64,000 bases of DNA, taken from NCBI GenBank assembly GCA_011800155.1, contig CM022375.1:1240001-1304000 (forward strand). The letters are read 5' to 3'. A program made the translations under genes and the position numbers. The DNA is from Flammulina velutipes (lineage: Eukaryota; Basidiomycota; Agaricomycetes; Agaricales; Physalacriaceae). Within the stretch, counting starts at the first letter, position 1, and each line of letters starts with the position of its first letter. Shown piece by piece: positions 1-11,860 of the stretch. Under the pieces are notes generated by a model, which was not told where the DNA came from, searched no databases, and saw only the letters and a program-made list of their open reading frames with translations.

Positions 1-1278
1 GTACTCCGTTTTACAGACGCTATCGGCCCCGCAGGTCGTGTATAGTCACCAGCGTGACCATCGGAATCTTCCTCGAAACAGCTTCGTTCGGGATTGACAT
101 CCTCCATGGTGGGAGATGTCGCTCGCTGCTCGGGATGCGTCTGACTCTCTGGGAAATATCCAATAGTCGACTTCATAGGCGGCAAGTTGGAAGTGCGTGT
201 CGGGGTCTTCGCAGGTCGGGTAGGAGTCTGACTAACGGCGATGCAAGTGATGGTGAGAGTCGGCGCTATACCCTAAATGATAAGATGAGCGAGCGTTGAG
301 GCTGGCGAAAGAATGAGAAGTATACCGTAATTGAATATCCCAGCGCTTGCGCAAAATAGACACGTTCGTCCAGCTTCTCAGTGAAATACTGCGTATGGAT
401 CTGTAGCCCGATCCTAATCACGTAGATGGCAGTGTAAAGGAAGGAAGACTCAATGAGAATCTCCACTATCCTACGGTATGTCTTTGCCGCCTTTCTCCAC
501 CCACTTACCCTGATCGGGCGATAGACAATTGCACTAGTGCAAAATATGTTCGTAAGAACAGTTGTAGATAGGAATGCGAGCTCCAGGTTTGCAATTTGAT
601 CAGTTTTCCGAGCACCGCGAAGTGTAAACACGAGGATGGATCGCCAAACATAACAGACTAGACGGATCTCAGATTACAAGATAGATTCTACTTTGAAGTT
701 TGTTGCGCACCTGATCCTATTACCAGGGATATTCCAGGAATCATTATGACGAGCCACCGCCGGCCGTAGAGGACCCAACATCGCCAGATCTGTGGAAGTC
801 GTAAGACCGTAGACATAAACAATTGAAAAGGGTGTATGTATTTACCATAGTTATGTCGGCTAGTAGCAGACTGATAAATGTAACTGCTGCATCTGCTACA
901 TATTGTAGAAAGAATTCCTCGAATCGGGAAAATAAACTCGACTCGAGTTGCGCTTTCCGACTTTCTCCATGTTGAATGTATATGTTGTCAAGTATGGCCC
1001 AGCGGAGGCTCGCATGGATCGTGACAAGGATCCACATGATGGTGACAAGGACGGCTGAGCCTATGCGAGGCCTCTCAGTGTGCTGAGACGCTGAATATGT
1101 GTTTGAGGCTTGGAAATTAGGTCAAAGCGGAAGACGTACATATCAGATAGACCGCGACGAAGTAGATGCTCGTGTATATTCCGTAGCCCAATATGTCGAG
1201 AATGCCTGAATGAAGGACAGACGCCAGTTCATACGCAATCTGTTCTCCTGTGAAGCCGAAGTCCGAAGAGGATGACAT
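1..1278 (-). CDS. Multi-TM membrane protein, copy 1 (3' end beyond window)
   Basis: I recognise no named family. Several hydrophobic segments suggest a 7TM-like integral membrane protein, and four relatives lie in this window. The ATG at 1278 opens MSSSSDFGFTGEQ, matching the starts of copies 2, 3 and 5. Exon 1 is 1278-1140 (donor GTACGT) and exon 2 starts at 1090, in frame (..ISSQHTERPRIGS). Later exons encode IWRCWVLYGRRW and the FLSTTVLTNIFCTSAI and SGWRKAAKTYRRIVEILIES segments. The last exon starts at 272 (GIAPTLTIT) and stays open to base 1, so the stop lies outside. This C-terminal tail is unlike the ARPDDSW tail of the other copies, so this copy has diverged or recombined there. Role (receptor or transporter) is unknown. 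Confidence 0.7.
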
Positions 1279-2280
1279 GACAGTGACGAGCGGAGATTCG
1301 TAACGAGAGGCCTTGTACTTAAGAAGGTTACGGATCGGAAGACATAGTGTTTCAGACTTCTTCCAGTAGCGCAATCCTGTTTGAAAGTTATCAGACGAAA
1401 GAAGCGCGCAAAGATACCATCGACCAATGATCAACGAACCTCAGCGGTACTAACTCAATGGATGGAAGCCACAGAGCCGGAACTACGACATGAAATGTGA
1501 CTTCGAACAAAGAAGATGCCCACGCAGCGTCTATTGGGTGAAAACGAATGAGAAAGAGGCAGTGTGTGGATGTGTTTGACGCACTTTCGAAGAATTAAGA
1601 CAAGGCGTAAGATCATCTTGTATCTCTTAGCGGTGTTTTTTCCTGATCTGCATTGCATCTGGAAACCTGGTGGCCAATACGAATTTCGCCGACACAAATA
1701 CTACAAGACGGCGTCAGGCGAGATCTACACGGACAAAGATGTCTCCAGAGCTTTGACCATAGTTGTGCGTTCGTCGTCATCGATGCTCGTTTCATTCTGT
1801 GGTCGACTCGGAGCTGTATCGACAATGGTCGTATCTTTTGCGATTGCCTGAGGCGCCTTCCGAACGTGATGAGACTGGAAGAGCAAGTGTTGACCGGTCG
1901 ACCTGTAGAGTTCGCCAACAAGATCAGTTCCGCGATTCACTTTGCAATGCGGCGCAGCTCGCCTTAGTCCTTCTGCCTCACGATCTGAACCCGGTGGCTT
2001 ATATCAACATCATCCCGTCGTACACCGATCTGTTTCCTCTCAGCCAAAACCACGGGCGGACAGAGTGAGAAAGGCGTACCTAATAGAGCTTTCTGGAGTT
2101 CCTCGAGTGATCTTCACGTTCCCATCGTCGCCCTCAGAGGTCCACAAGCAAGATTCCGAATACCAAGACCGAGAGCGGGAAGAGGGCAGGTCAACGAGTG
2201 ACGTTGAGCTTGTCGTCGGTAGGGCTTCTCGACAATCAACCGTCCTACCGTCATGATGGCTCAATAACGAAGCGACTCCG
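1279..2280. other. Intergenic stretch with no supported gene
   Basis: Several overlapping short open frames occur on both strands here, but none shows a convincing splice pattern, a conserved start or a recognisable family. I see nothing that can be annotated; it may hold decayed coding sequence like the relics next to the other membrane-protein copies. Confidence 0.4.
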
Positions 2281-4330
2281 AGGTCAATGCATATCTTTCG
2301 GCGACTATTTTAGACCACCGCCACTGGCAGAATGATGAGGATCACTGGCGCGTTGAGACAATCACTTCATTTCAGACCGTGCTCTAGCTTCGACCACAGA
2401 AATAAGGTCTTTGAACCAATTGAAGAAGACGTACTTTGAACCTGCGGAAAAGCGCGATTGGGAAACTATGGATTTGGTGAGCATTGAAGGACTCGGAAAT
2501 CTGCAGTGAATTCACCTGGAAGTTCAGTCGTTCCATGAATTAAAGATTCGCGCATGAGAATTCATCCTCGTTTGCGGGTCGACTCGGTGAAACGGCAGTA
2601 TGATGACGGTAGAAAGCAAAAGGGATTGCGCCACATTACCGCCAAACAGCGGCCTACAAAGCCACGTGATTGCTCACTCCTTCCTCCCACCATCTTCGGC
2701 GCTGCTGCTACCCAATCTACTGAGCTCGCAGTCGTCCATGTCTGCCTTCAGTTCTCCTCCGTACGGCAACGTTATGCGCGCTGGCTCGTAGATAGGAGAA
2801 GAAGACCACAAAAAGGCCACACCAGAACGCACCACTCTTGAACGTGTATAGCGACCTTTCCAGTCTCGCGCAAGTACATACGTGACAACCGCAAGCTAAA
2901 TAGCTAGCTGATATCGCTGGAGTACGCTAACGCCTGGTAGCACCATTATCGATAGGATCTCGGTCTCTCCTGACATGTTCGGACCAGAGGAGACAAAATG
3001 TCCTCATTGTCGTCCATGCCGAAGAAGAAATGGAGCAGTCCGATCACAGCGATACGCGCATGGCGAAGGGAAAGCCAGCAGCGTTGAGTAGATTGGTGCA
3101 GGTGCGGTGAATGCTGGGACGAGTGGAAGACAGGCTAACCGTCGTGCAGGCTTTTGGCGGGTGCCGCCCACAATGTAGATTGGACATGCGAGATCCAAGG
3201 CTCGACAAAAAATCGCATATACTGATCCAAGGTACGTTCTTTATAGGCCACACCATGTCGTACCGCTAACGAAATACTAGATATTCTCGACAGACTATCA
3301 TCGCACTGTACGGGACATCTCGGAAGACCGCCCATCATCGAATCGATTCCATGGTCACGACGATCGCCTGTTCAGACGACTACACTGACGACGGCGAGAA
3401 ATCTTCTCGTCGTTGCAGGACGCGTCCCTCTCTCCTGTCATTCCGGTTCACTCGTCGCACCATCCGTACTTCGTTTGCATCTCCCAGCGCCCAGTTGAGG
3501 ACACACCCATTCGTCCTCGTTACGCGATACGACATCCCATATATCCCTTGTACCCTGATATCAGTGTTTTCGTCCCCGTATCAAGAGATCCGCCCCAGCC
3601 TCGAGGAACGGGGATGCCACACGTGCCGATGCGAGCTCAGACTTGTCCTTCTGCTGCTCCAAAGGCAAGGAGGAAGCTGGACAGGGCGTGCAGTCACTTC
3701 GTTCTCCGGACGCTCGAGAATGCTATCTCTCCCAGCCATATCTCGACCCGCGCACGGGGGAATTCGAGGGCGATAATTGTTTGACAGTATGATGGTTAAG
3801 CCCACATCTGTATTCTGGATTGCGATGGGAATGAACCTATTGTCTCGCATTGGACGTGATTTCCCACTCAGTATCATGCTCACGTTGCTTGTCATTCGTC
3901 TTGCCCGGTTATTCTCCAGCAGTCGACATTCTTTTCCTCCCATCCCTGCTTCCATGGCATATCATTCCTGGCGTCTATCGAGCTCCCTCCTCGTCGCAGT
4001 AGATGTCCTCATGGTACTGGATGTGGTGTGGATGAGGTGCTGGTCAAGCTTGGGTCAAGCAGCCTAGCTGCGAGGGATAGAGGGTGGGCTAATGGAGAAT
4101 AACCTGTGGACACGTGAGTAGCCGTAGCAGGCACCTGCAGTGATGATGACGACGGTGCGGATGTGGAAGTCGGGATGGGCTGCATGGTAGTCGCCGCGCA
4201 AGTGTCGTTCACAATATTAGATCCCTGTTTATCCACATTGGCCTTGACACACCGTCTCCTCTCTTTTTGCGATACATCATACCATACTTGCTTTCTTGTA
4301 TCTTTACTCTACTTTTTACGAATTTAAATA
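2280..4330 (+). pseudogene. Family-B multi-exon unknown gene, tandem copy 1 (degenerate)
   Basis: Clear fungal intron signals recur at matching places in sister copies near 6.8-8.95 kb and 11.9-14.15 kb. One is a GTGCGG donor with GGCTAAC branch and GCAG acceptor near 3100-3150. Another is GTACGTTC ... CCGCTAAC ... ACTAG near 3232-3280, followed by an exon beginning ATATTCTCGAC. The 5' part (about 2598-2700) carries a conserved box with CCACGTGA. Reading frames between introns are short and interrupted differently in each copy, so I treat it as a decayed gene. No domain was recognised. The 3' flank (Tttttgcgatacatcat region, about 4270-4330) is also repeated after the other two copies. Confidence 0.4.
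2598..2700 (+). repeat. Conserved CACGTG box, copy in tandem unit 1
   Basis: This is a roughly 100-bp block built around GATTGCGCCACA, a CAAACAGC segment and CCACGTGA, ending in a pyrimidine-rich TCCTTCCTCCCACCATC run. It recurs on the plus strand near 6995, 11980, 19610 and 53890/54286. It recurs on the minus strand near 17460, 51225 and 54810. Its position just upstream of family-B exons suggests a shared promoter or a repeat terminus. Confidence 0.6.
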
Positions 4331-4439
4331 AGCATGGGTGAATGACAGACACCAGCCATTACTTCCTGGCTGTTTTGGAAAGTTACCAACCTCCAAGGGT
4401 CCGAGGTTGATTCGGGGCACTGTCAACAACACGAATGGC

Positions 4440-5701
4440 CTAAGCATTGTTGGATATTTCCTTGGGCACCGCGTCTCCCTCATCTTCGCCAACAGACACC
4501 GCTGACCTGATGCTCCGCTCAAGATCAGCATTATCCGTCCCAGTGCCGGTAGCTGGGTGGGCAAAATGCAAGCTCTCCGCCAAAGACCGCATCGTTGATC
4601 CCATGTGAGGAAGTGATGCATCCGTCCAGGAATCATTGGGTCTGGCATAGCCGGCCGCTACGCGAGCAATGATAAGTGTCGGCGCAAGGCCCTATACGAT
4701 GAGATCAAGAACAATGACAACGCAAGCACAAATCAATAGTCCTTACCGTGATAGAGTAACCTAGAGCTCGCGCATAGCGTAGCCGCTCATCCAATCCTGT
4801 TGCGAAATATTGAGTATGAAGCTCCAGTCCAATGCTGATCATATAAGTAGCAGTGTACAAGACAGAAGACTCTATCAAAATCTCCATTATCCTGCCGTAG
4901 GTCTTCAGTGACTTTCTCCAACCACTCACGCCAATGATGCGACGAATAATAGCAGTAGTGCAGAATATGTTCGTAAGAACAGTAGTCGACAGGAATAGGA
5001 GCTCTAAGTTAGCGAACTGATTGGTTCGCGCCAGCTCGGAAGATTCGAAGATGAGGACGGATTGCCAAATATAGCAGACTAGATGGTGATGTATGTCATT
5101 ATTATATGAGCAGAAAAGCTCTGTTTCAAGCTAAGTTAGGTACATGCCTGAACCTGTTATGAGAGACGACACAGGAATGATGATGATGAGCCATCTTCTG
5201 CCGTACAGCGCCCAACATCGCCAAATCTATGAATTTGTTATAGATGGATATATAGAATCGAGCCAGTACTTACCATTGTTGTGTCAGCCAATAGAAGGCT
5301 AATGAACGTTACAACGACATTTGTTATATTCTTGGGACAGGGTCCAGAGGAGGAAAGGTAGAATCCGATTTGTGCTTCCTGGGTTTTTCCGTGTTGTATG
5401 TAGATATTGTCAACACTTTCCCACGCAATGCTTGCATGTATCGTAACAAGAATCCACATAACAGAAATTAGAATCGCTGAGCCTACACGAGGTCTGCTCT
5501 TTTCCCGAGACACTGAATATTTCATTGAAAGCACGAAAATAAGGTGAAGCAGGAGCACGTACAGGTCAGATAGAGTGCCACAAAGTAGACGGTGGTATAG
5601 GCTCCATACCCCAATATGTCGAGGATTTTTGAATGAAACTGAGAGACTAGCTCATATGCAACCTCTGTGTCTGTTAGACCGAACGAGGAGTTAGAGGACA
5701 T
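4440..5701 (-). CDS. Multi-TM membrane protein, copy 2
   Basis: This is a paralogue of copies 1, 3 and 5. The ATG at 5701 opens MSSNSSFGLTDTEVAYEL, followed by the conserved LDILGYGAYTTVYFVALYLTC segment. Further exons encode the WILVTIHASI and TFISLLLADTTM segments, then LSTTVLTNIFCTTAIIRR and SGWRKSLKTYGRIMEILIES. The last exon encodes GYARPNDSWTDASLPHMG and an acidic hydrophilic tail ending at the TAG at 4440-4442. Several hydrophobic segments support a polytopic membrane protein of unknown role. Introns are about 50-70 nt. The coding frame appears intact by eye, but exact splice sites were not all checked. Confidence 0.72.
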
Positions 5702-5949
5702 GACGATAGTAGGTGCTAGATAGTGACGAGAGGAATCACTTATGAACACCTCACATATCAGCATCACAACAGGGAAGCAGATGCGAGACGCACAGTAACA
5801 GAAGCGACGTCGCTTTCCTCGCATCACAATCATGTGATATGTGTTGAACTTGTTTGAAACGTGCAGCGTTCATAGTATACATATTAGACGCCCAGTCACA
5901 TCTTTCATCTTGAGTGATCGCCTTCGCATCTATCACTAGTAGTACCGGG

Positions 5950-6370
5950 GTCATTATTCCCCACCAACTGAATACACTCGATGTCGATCACTGAGGGTAT
6001 TCAAGGTTGTTGAAAGATAACCTAACCACGTAAATGTTTTCAGTTTCAAGGATCCATCGAAGGTGTCCTTGACATACCTACAGCTACGTTCCGCGTGTTC
6101 CCCTGGATCTTGTTTGATTTGACGGATACACATTTTTACTGCGTTGATATCTTTGGACGCTCCGTCGGGGCAATCGTCGAGGGCGATCATCTTTCGAACG
6201 ATATCGGTATTTGTACCGTATGAGTGGTATGCGAACGGTATTACCTATAACTTTGTCAGTGGCGAAGATATCCACCAATAATACAAAGGTACCGAGTACG
6301 TGTCCCCAAGAAATATTCATGCCCAGAATCCGCGGCCTCTGGTCGATTTTCATCGTATCTTCGCCCAACA
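5950..6370 (-). pseudogene. Short conserved relic X, copy near membrane gene 2
   Basis: A minus-strand frame encodes a segment like WGHVLGTFVLLVDIFATDK followed by an intron-like junction. Related segments occur beside membrane copy 3 (GFGTFVSFMGTRLALTKTQ, about 10.98 kb) and the broken copy 4 (GLGKFVLFVGIFFVDEDTG, about 52.9 kb). The co-occurrence shows it duplicated together with the membrane genes. No family was recognised, and the short frames suggest it is a fragment of a former gene. Confidence 0.35.
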
Positions 6371-6599
6371 GGATCTATGATCCGCGTCCCTCACACGAGA
6401 TACCTTCTCGCGATAGATGTGTAATTCCTGGTCCAAACATCACTGTCATCAATACAGCTATTCAGATATTCGTCACGGCGCGCCTTAGCTGTTCGACAAG
6501 TGCATGCACAACATCATAGACGCCCTTTAAATCCGAGAGCCCTAACCGACCAGAGAGGATGCGTAAACAGAGACAGTGTCTAAGACTGTGCTCAGAGGT

Positions 6600-8990
6600 G
6601 ATAACCCGCACGATAGTCATGTCGTCGATGCCAAGCACTGAGTGATTGAAATGATGGGGAAACGAGCAAGGGGCATGTCGTAGCTGTCGACAAAGCCGCT
6701 GAGAAGACGGAGTGGGCGAAGAACAATAATGGGCCGCGAACTTGTATTTGAGGAGGGAGGGGGCAGTGGCGCGTTGAGACAATCTCTTCATTTCGGACCA
6801 TGATCTAGCTTCGACCACTGCAATAAGGTCCTCAAACCAGTTGAAAAAGATGTATCCCTACCTGCGGAAAAACGCAATGGATGGGAAACTATGGATCCGG
6901 TGAGCACCCAAGGACTCGGAAATCTGCAGTAAATTCACCAGTAAGGGTAGTTGATCCATAAATTGGTTTTCGTTTGCATGTCGGCGAGGGCAGCATGATG
7001 ATGGTAGAAAGCAAAAGAGACTGCGCCACATTGTCACCAAACAGCAGCCCACAAAGCCACGTGACGGCATTGCTTCTTCTTTCCTTCCACCATCTTCCAA
7101 TCGTCTATATCTGCCTTCATTCCTCTTCCGTACGGCCTCGTTATGCACCCTGGCTTGCAGAAGAGAGCGATACCAAAATGCACCACTATTGGACATGTAT
7201 CACGACCAGGTTACGGAACGATTGAATGGACCGACACCTTCTCGCACGTTAGTACGTATGTGACGACCGCAAGGTAAATGCCACTTGATGTCTCTGGAGT
7301 ACGCTAACGATATCCAGTGAATCCCACATTCGCGCCCGGTAGCACGCATGCCATTATCGACTGGATCTCGGACTCTCCTCAGCTGTTCGAGGCATTGGAC
7401 AGGTGGAGACAAGACCGTCTTCATGGTCGTCCATGCCAAAGAAGAAATGGAGCAGAACACTGGGCGACGGGAAAGCTAGCAGCGCTAGTTTGCGTTCCTT
7501 TTGGTGCAGGTGCGGTCAATGTTTGGACGAGTGTGAAAGAGGCTAACCATCGTGCAGACTTTTGGGTGCCGCCCACAACGTGTATTGGACGCGTGGATTT
7601 GCCCTCAGCAGCTACGAGATCCAAGGCTCCAGAGACAATTGCATACACAGATTCAAGGTACGTTCCTTATAGGCCACGCCGTGTCGTACCGCTAACAAAA
7701 TACTAGATATACTCGAACAGATGATCATCGCACAGTAGGGGACATCTCGGAAGACCGCCATCGTCGAGTCGATTCCATGGTCACGACGATCGCCTGTCTA
7801 GACGACTACACTGATGACGGCGAGAAACCCGCTCTTCGTCGCGGGACGCGTCCCTCCCCTTTGTCATTCCGGTTCCCTTGCCATACCGTCCATACTTCGT
7901 TTGCCAGTTATGGACACAACCATTGTCCTCGTTACGCGATACAACACACCATAGATTCCTTCCAGCCTCGAAGAACGAGGATGCCGCACGTACCGATGGG
8001 AGCTCAGACTTGTCCATCTGCTGCTCCAATCGCAAGAAGAAAGTCAGACAGCGCGTGCAGTCACTGTGCTGATGTGAAATAGCAAGCAGGTCGAATGCAT
8101 TTCCGGGCGCTGGAGAATCTGCTATCGCTCCCAGCCATATGTCGACGGCAAACTGTCAGTTGGATCAATTCCCCTCGTTTTGATGTCGAGTTTGGGTGGG
8201 CGTGTACATTGGGTGTTGGGTTTCTCGTAGATGTTTGACGCAGTCCGGTATGTCTACATTTCTCTCTCTTGAATGTTCATTAACGGTTTCTATAAGGAAT
8301 GCTCTACTAGATTGACATTGTCCGTCGATGCCCCTCGACAGGAAGCCCCAGATCTTGCCCAGTCAGTTGATCGCCAGCCAGCTTCAGCGTCGTCTCTGCT
8401 ATGCACGTCGCGCCCAGTGAGCCAAAGGACCCGTCTACTCCTGCGCACGGGGGAATCCGAGGGCGACAATTGGCCAGCAGTATGGTGGTTAAGCCCACAT
8501 CCATAACCTGGATTGCGATGAGAATGAACCTCGTTTCGCATTGGACGCGATTTCCCGTGCCCACGTTGCTGAGGACGTCTACTGCGACGAGGAAGGGGAC
8601 GGGAGGGAATGAAACAATCTAACTGCAGGGGATGGAGAGGGTGTCGGTAGAGGGCACGGAAGAGGTCTCTGAGCTGATGGAGAAGGACCTGTGGAGACGT
8701 GAGTAGCCTACCTGATGAAGTGATGATGACGATGGCGTGGACGCGGAAGCCGGGGCGGGCTGCATGGTGGTCGCAGCACGCGCGCATCGTTCGGAGATAG
8801 ACAATCTTGGAATCTGTTTTGTCCGCAGGGGCTCACGTAGTCGCTGGCCTTTCACTTCGTCTCATCTTTGTCTGCGATGCACCATACCATACTCGTTTTC
8901 TTCTTGCTGTTTTTTACTCTACTTCTGACCTATTTTTACCACTTGCTATCGAAATACGAGGATTCACATAAGCATGGTGCGGATGGAAGT
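6600..8990 (+). pseudogene. Family-B multi-exon unknown gene, tandem copy 2
   Basis: This is the best preserved tandem family-B copy. The CACGTG box lies at about 6995-7100. It is followed by a short ATG frame (aaaATGCACCACTATTGG, about 7178). An intron follows (GTTAGTACG ... TACGCTAAC ... TCCAG, ending 7317), then an open stretch 7317-7530. Next come an intron GTGCGG..GCAG (about 7517-7558) and an intron GTACGTTC..ACTAG (about 7660-7706). The frame after this last intron breaks within a few codons (..ILEQMIIAQ then stop), while the sister copy at 3.3 kb stays open longer. I infer a decaying gene. The protein resembles nothing I recognise. Later sequence (8270-8990) is repetitive with 3780-4330 and 13.4-14.15 kb. 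Confidence 0.4.
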
Positions 8991-9254
8991 CGGAGACGCT
9001 AGCCTTTGTTCAATTGGGTGTTCGGGCAAGGGCTACTACTGGCGGCGACATATGTAGCTCTTCCTAAAGTTTCAGTCCATGCGCAAAAACAGTTGAGAAG
9101 ATTTTGATAACATGTAGAAACAATATATCTGAATATATATGTGGAGGATCTTATACAGGTATGGCCCAGATACTCGGCAGATGCTTCGAGCAACCAGATA
9201 CATAATAGGAAGAGAAAGAATAAACATATAAGAAAAACCGTGGACGCTGACGGC

Positions 9255-10538
9255 CTAAACCTCCTTGGACATTTTGTCGGGCTCCGTCTGCGTAGTACCC
9301 TTGAGAGTCTCGCGACGGCTATCATCCACACCAACAGAGACCTCCGACCTAGTGCTCCGCTCTAGATCCACATTATCCACAGCAGTGCCAGTAGCCGGCT
9401 GCGCAAAATGCAAGCTCTCCGCCAAAGACCGCATGGTTGATCCCATATGAGGGAGAGATGTGCGCGTCCATGAATCGTCAGGTCGTGCATAGCCGGCCGC
9501 CACGCGAGCGATAATCAATGTCGGTGCAAGTCCCTACGCAATGGATTCATGAGGCAAGTACGAATCAATAGCTTAGTGCATACCGTGATCGAAAGTGCCA
9601 GCACATGGGCATAAAGCAGTCGCTCATCGATCTCCTCCGTAAAGTACTGGGTATAGATTTGTAGCCCAATCCTGATCACGTAGATGGCGGTATACAAAAT
9701 GGAAGATTCAACGAGGATTTCCATCAGCCCGCGGTAAGTCTCCAGCGACTTTCTCCAACCACTGATTCGAGTGATGCGACAGATGATAGCAGTAGTGCAA
9801 AAAATGTTCGTAAGAACAGTTGCCGATAGGTATGAAAGCTCCAAGTTGGCGCGTTGGTTGGGCATCACGCCAGTGAGGATCGGTCTGAAGACAAGGATCG
9901 TTCGCCAAATATAACAGACTAGATGGACCCATCTCAGTACATATGGCAGACAAACACTGTTCAAAGATAGATACGTACCTGTAATCACTGCAAGGGATGA
10001 CCCAGGAATTATCACAACGAGCCACTGTCCGCCGTATAGCACCCAGCATCGCCAAATCTATGAATTCCATCAAGAAGGAACTGAAAAATCAGGCTGGGGT
10101 GTACTTGCCATTGTCATGTCAGCTAGTAGAATGCTGCTGAGCGTCACTGCTGCATTTGCTACCTGCAGTGAAAAGAATTCCCTGTGCCCAGGAGAGAGAA
10201 GCGCCTTGGATTGCTCGTCCCGGGTGGCTCCATGTTGGATGTATATATTGTCAAGATTGGTCCATCCAACGCTCAGCTGGATCGTGACGAGGATCCACAT
10301 GATCGTAATAAGAACCGCAGAGCCTACTCGGGGATGGTTTCCGTGAGACACTAAACATGCAGGTGAGAATATGAGCTCAGATCAAGTAGTATGGGGACAT
10401 ACAGGTCAGATAAAGCGCAACGAAGTAGACAGTAGTATACATTCCATAACCTAAGATTTGGAGGAGGCTTGAATGGAGGGTAGACGCCAGTTCGTACACG
10501 ACCTCTGCGTTCGTTAGGCCATACGGGTTGGAAGACAT
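9255..10538 (-). CDS. Multi-TM membrane protein, copy 3
   Basis: Paralogue of copies 1, 2 and 5. The ATG at 10538 opens MSSNPYGLTNAEVVYELA. It is followed by LLQILGYGMYTTVYFVALYL, then an exon with GSAVLITIMWILVTIQLSVG and LDNIYIQHGATRDEQ. The next exon, around 9800-10060, encodes the YGGQWLVVIIPGSSLAVI hydrophobic segment and LSATVLTNIFCTTAIICR. Then comes SGWRKSLETYRGLMEILVES. The last exon (9518-9255) encodes MIIARVAAGYARPDDSWT and an Asp/Glu/Ser-rich tail ending DKMSKEV before the stop. Multiple hydrophobic helices indicate a plasma- or endomembrane protein of unknown function. It is the third unit of the tandem array. Confidence 0.75.
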
Positions 10539-10817
10539 GACGAGGTTGCGGGATATTGAGACGAGATATTGTGCTTAAGAACACTTAGCTATCAGCATCA
10601 CAGCAAGAAAGTCAATAAGAATCACTGCATCACCATTCTATTGGATCATCGGCAATCCAGAAGATTAATGCCTGTTAATTGGAGAAGCCATGTTTTGCAT
10701 TGGAGTGCCTAGAAGAAGGTGTGTAGAGATGTCATACCCTTCATCCTGAACGTTTGAACGATCACCTTCTCGTTCATGGCTATGTGATTACCTGCCACTA
10801 ATTGAATTTCCGGCACT

Positions 10818-11090
10818 GGTTAAGATCATGAAAGACGCAGCCAACATTCAGCAATGGTAAGCATACCGGAAGCTATGTCTTGTGTTGCTTGGGGACAGTC
10901 TCTGGCTCCAACGGAAACGTTACATACAGTAAATATATTCCGAGGGCAGAGACAGTACACCAATGTCATTACCTGTGTCTTCGTCAGCGCGAGACGGGTG
11001 CCCATAAATGATACGAACGTACCGAACCCACGACGAGTGATATGACATGCCCGGACGCCGCGATCTGCGGTCATTCAATATGTTATCTTC
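10818..11090 (-). pseudogene. Short conserved relic X, copy near membrane gene 3
   Basis: On the minus strand, GFGTFVSFMGTRLALTKTQ is followed by a GTAATGACA-type junction and then a segment ending ARDCPQATQDIASGM. It is similar in order and spacing to the segments near 6.3 kb and 52.7-52.95 kb. A reading frame of about 80 codons exists but no start, full exon set or family was identified, so I call it a gene relic. Confidence 0.35.
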
Positions 11091-11860
11091 TCATCATGGC
11101 CAGGCTTCCATTTCACGACTCGACACGTCAGGCTCCCGAGAAATGAGCGAAAGGATTCCTTCTCTAGCCAGTAAAGTCATTGAGAAGCTTGGTTCTGATC
11201 CATGTAAGCAATAACAGCAAACCTAGAAGAGAATAGCAATGTGACGGACAAATGCCTGAGATGGTGGTGCCATTAATCCGGAAGCATGGAGAAGCTAGTA
11301 CTTATTCAAATAGAACACGTAATCCAAGTCCCGTCGTTGTAGAAGATGAAGATGATCTGCGAACTGGATGAGCCACTGCGACATCGTCACGTCGGTAGAG
11401 CCGATCAATTGACAAAATCGAAGATTACCCCGCATATCTTGAACGGGCCATGTTGTCCACGTAGCGAGAGCCTATATATGAGAAACTTCAGTCTCTCAGT
11501 TTACTCGCAATTCATCATGGTGTACCTTTATTCCCGCAAAAGCAACAGATCAAGCCGACGCTATAGTGTACCATTCTCTAGCTAGAACTAGCAAAAGAGA
11601 ACAACCATTGAAGCGACCCCTGGTGTTGGCTGGAGATGACAGAGCTGTAAAAATAGCTTCCATGATTCAACCTTCGCCGCCGTGACCTAGGAACATTGCT
11701 AGCGGAATTTTCGCATATAATGGATGCATGGTTGTGACCCAGTGAGAAGTACTGTCGACCACGAGCATTCCCTGGAGTCGTCCTTTAGCTTGGTGAACAG
11801 CAAGATGATCTAGAGCTTGATCCAATTCACGAAGTCGGGTTGGGACCTGGCGGGAGCGAG
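11091..11860. other. Spacer with no supported gene
   Basis: There are short open frames on both strands only. No splice-supported gene or recognisable protein was seen. Sequence from about 11,660 onward begins to resemble the 5' flank of the family-B units. Confidence 0.35.

Noticed and set aside
54..299. 81-codon plus-strand open frame at the window start
   Set aside because: It overlaps the last exon of membrane gene 1 on the other strand, which has splice and paralogue support.
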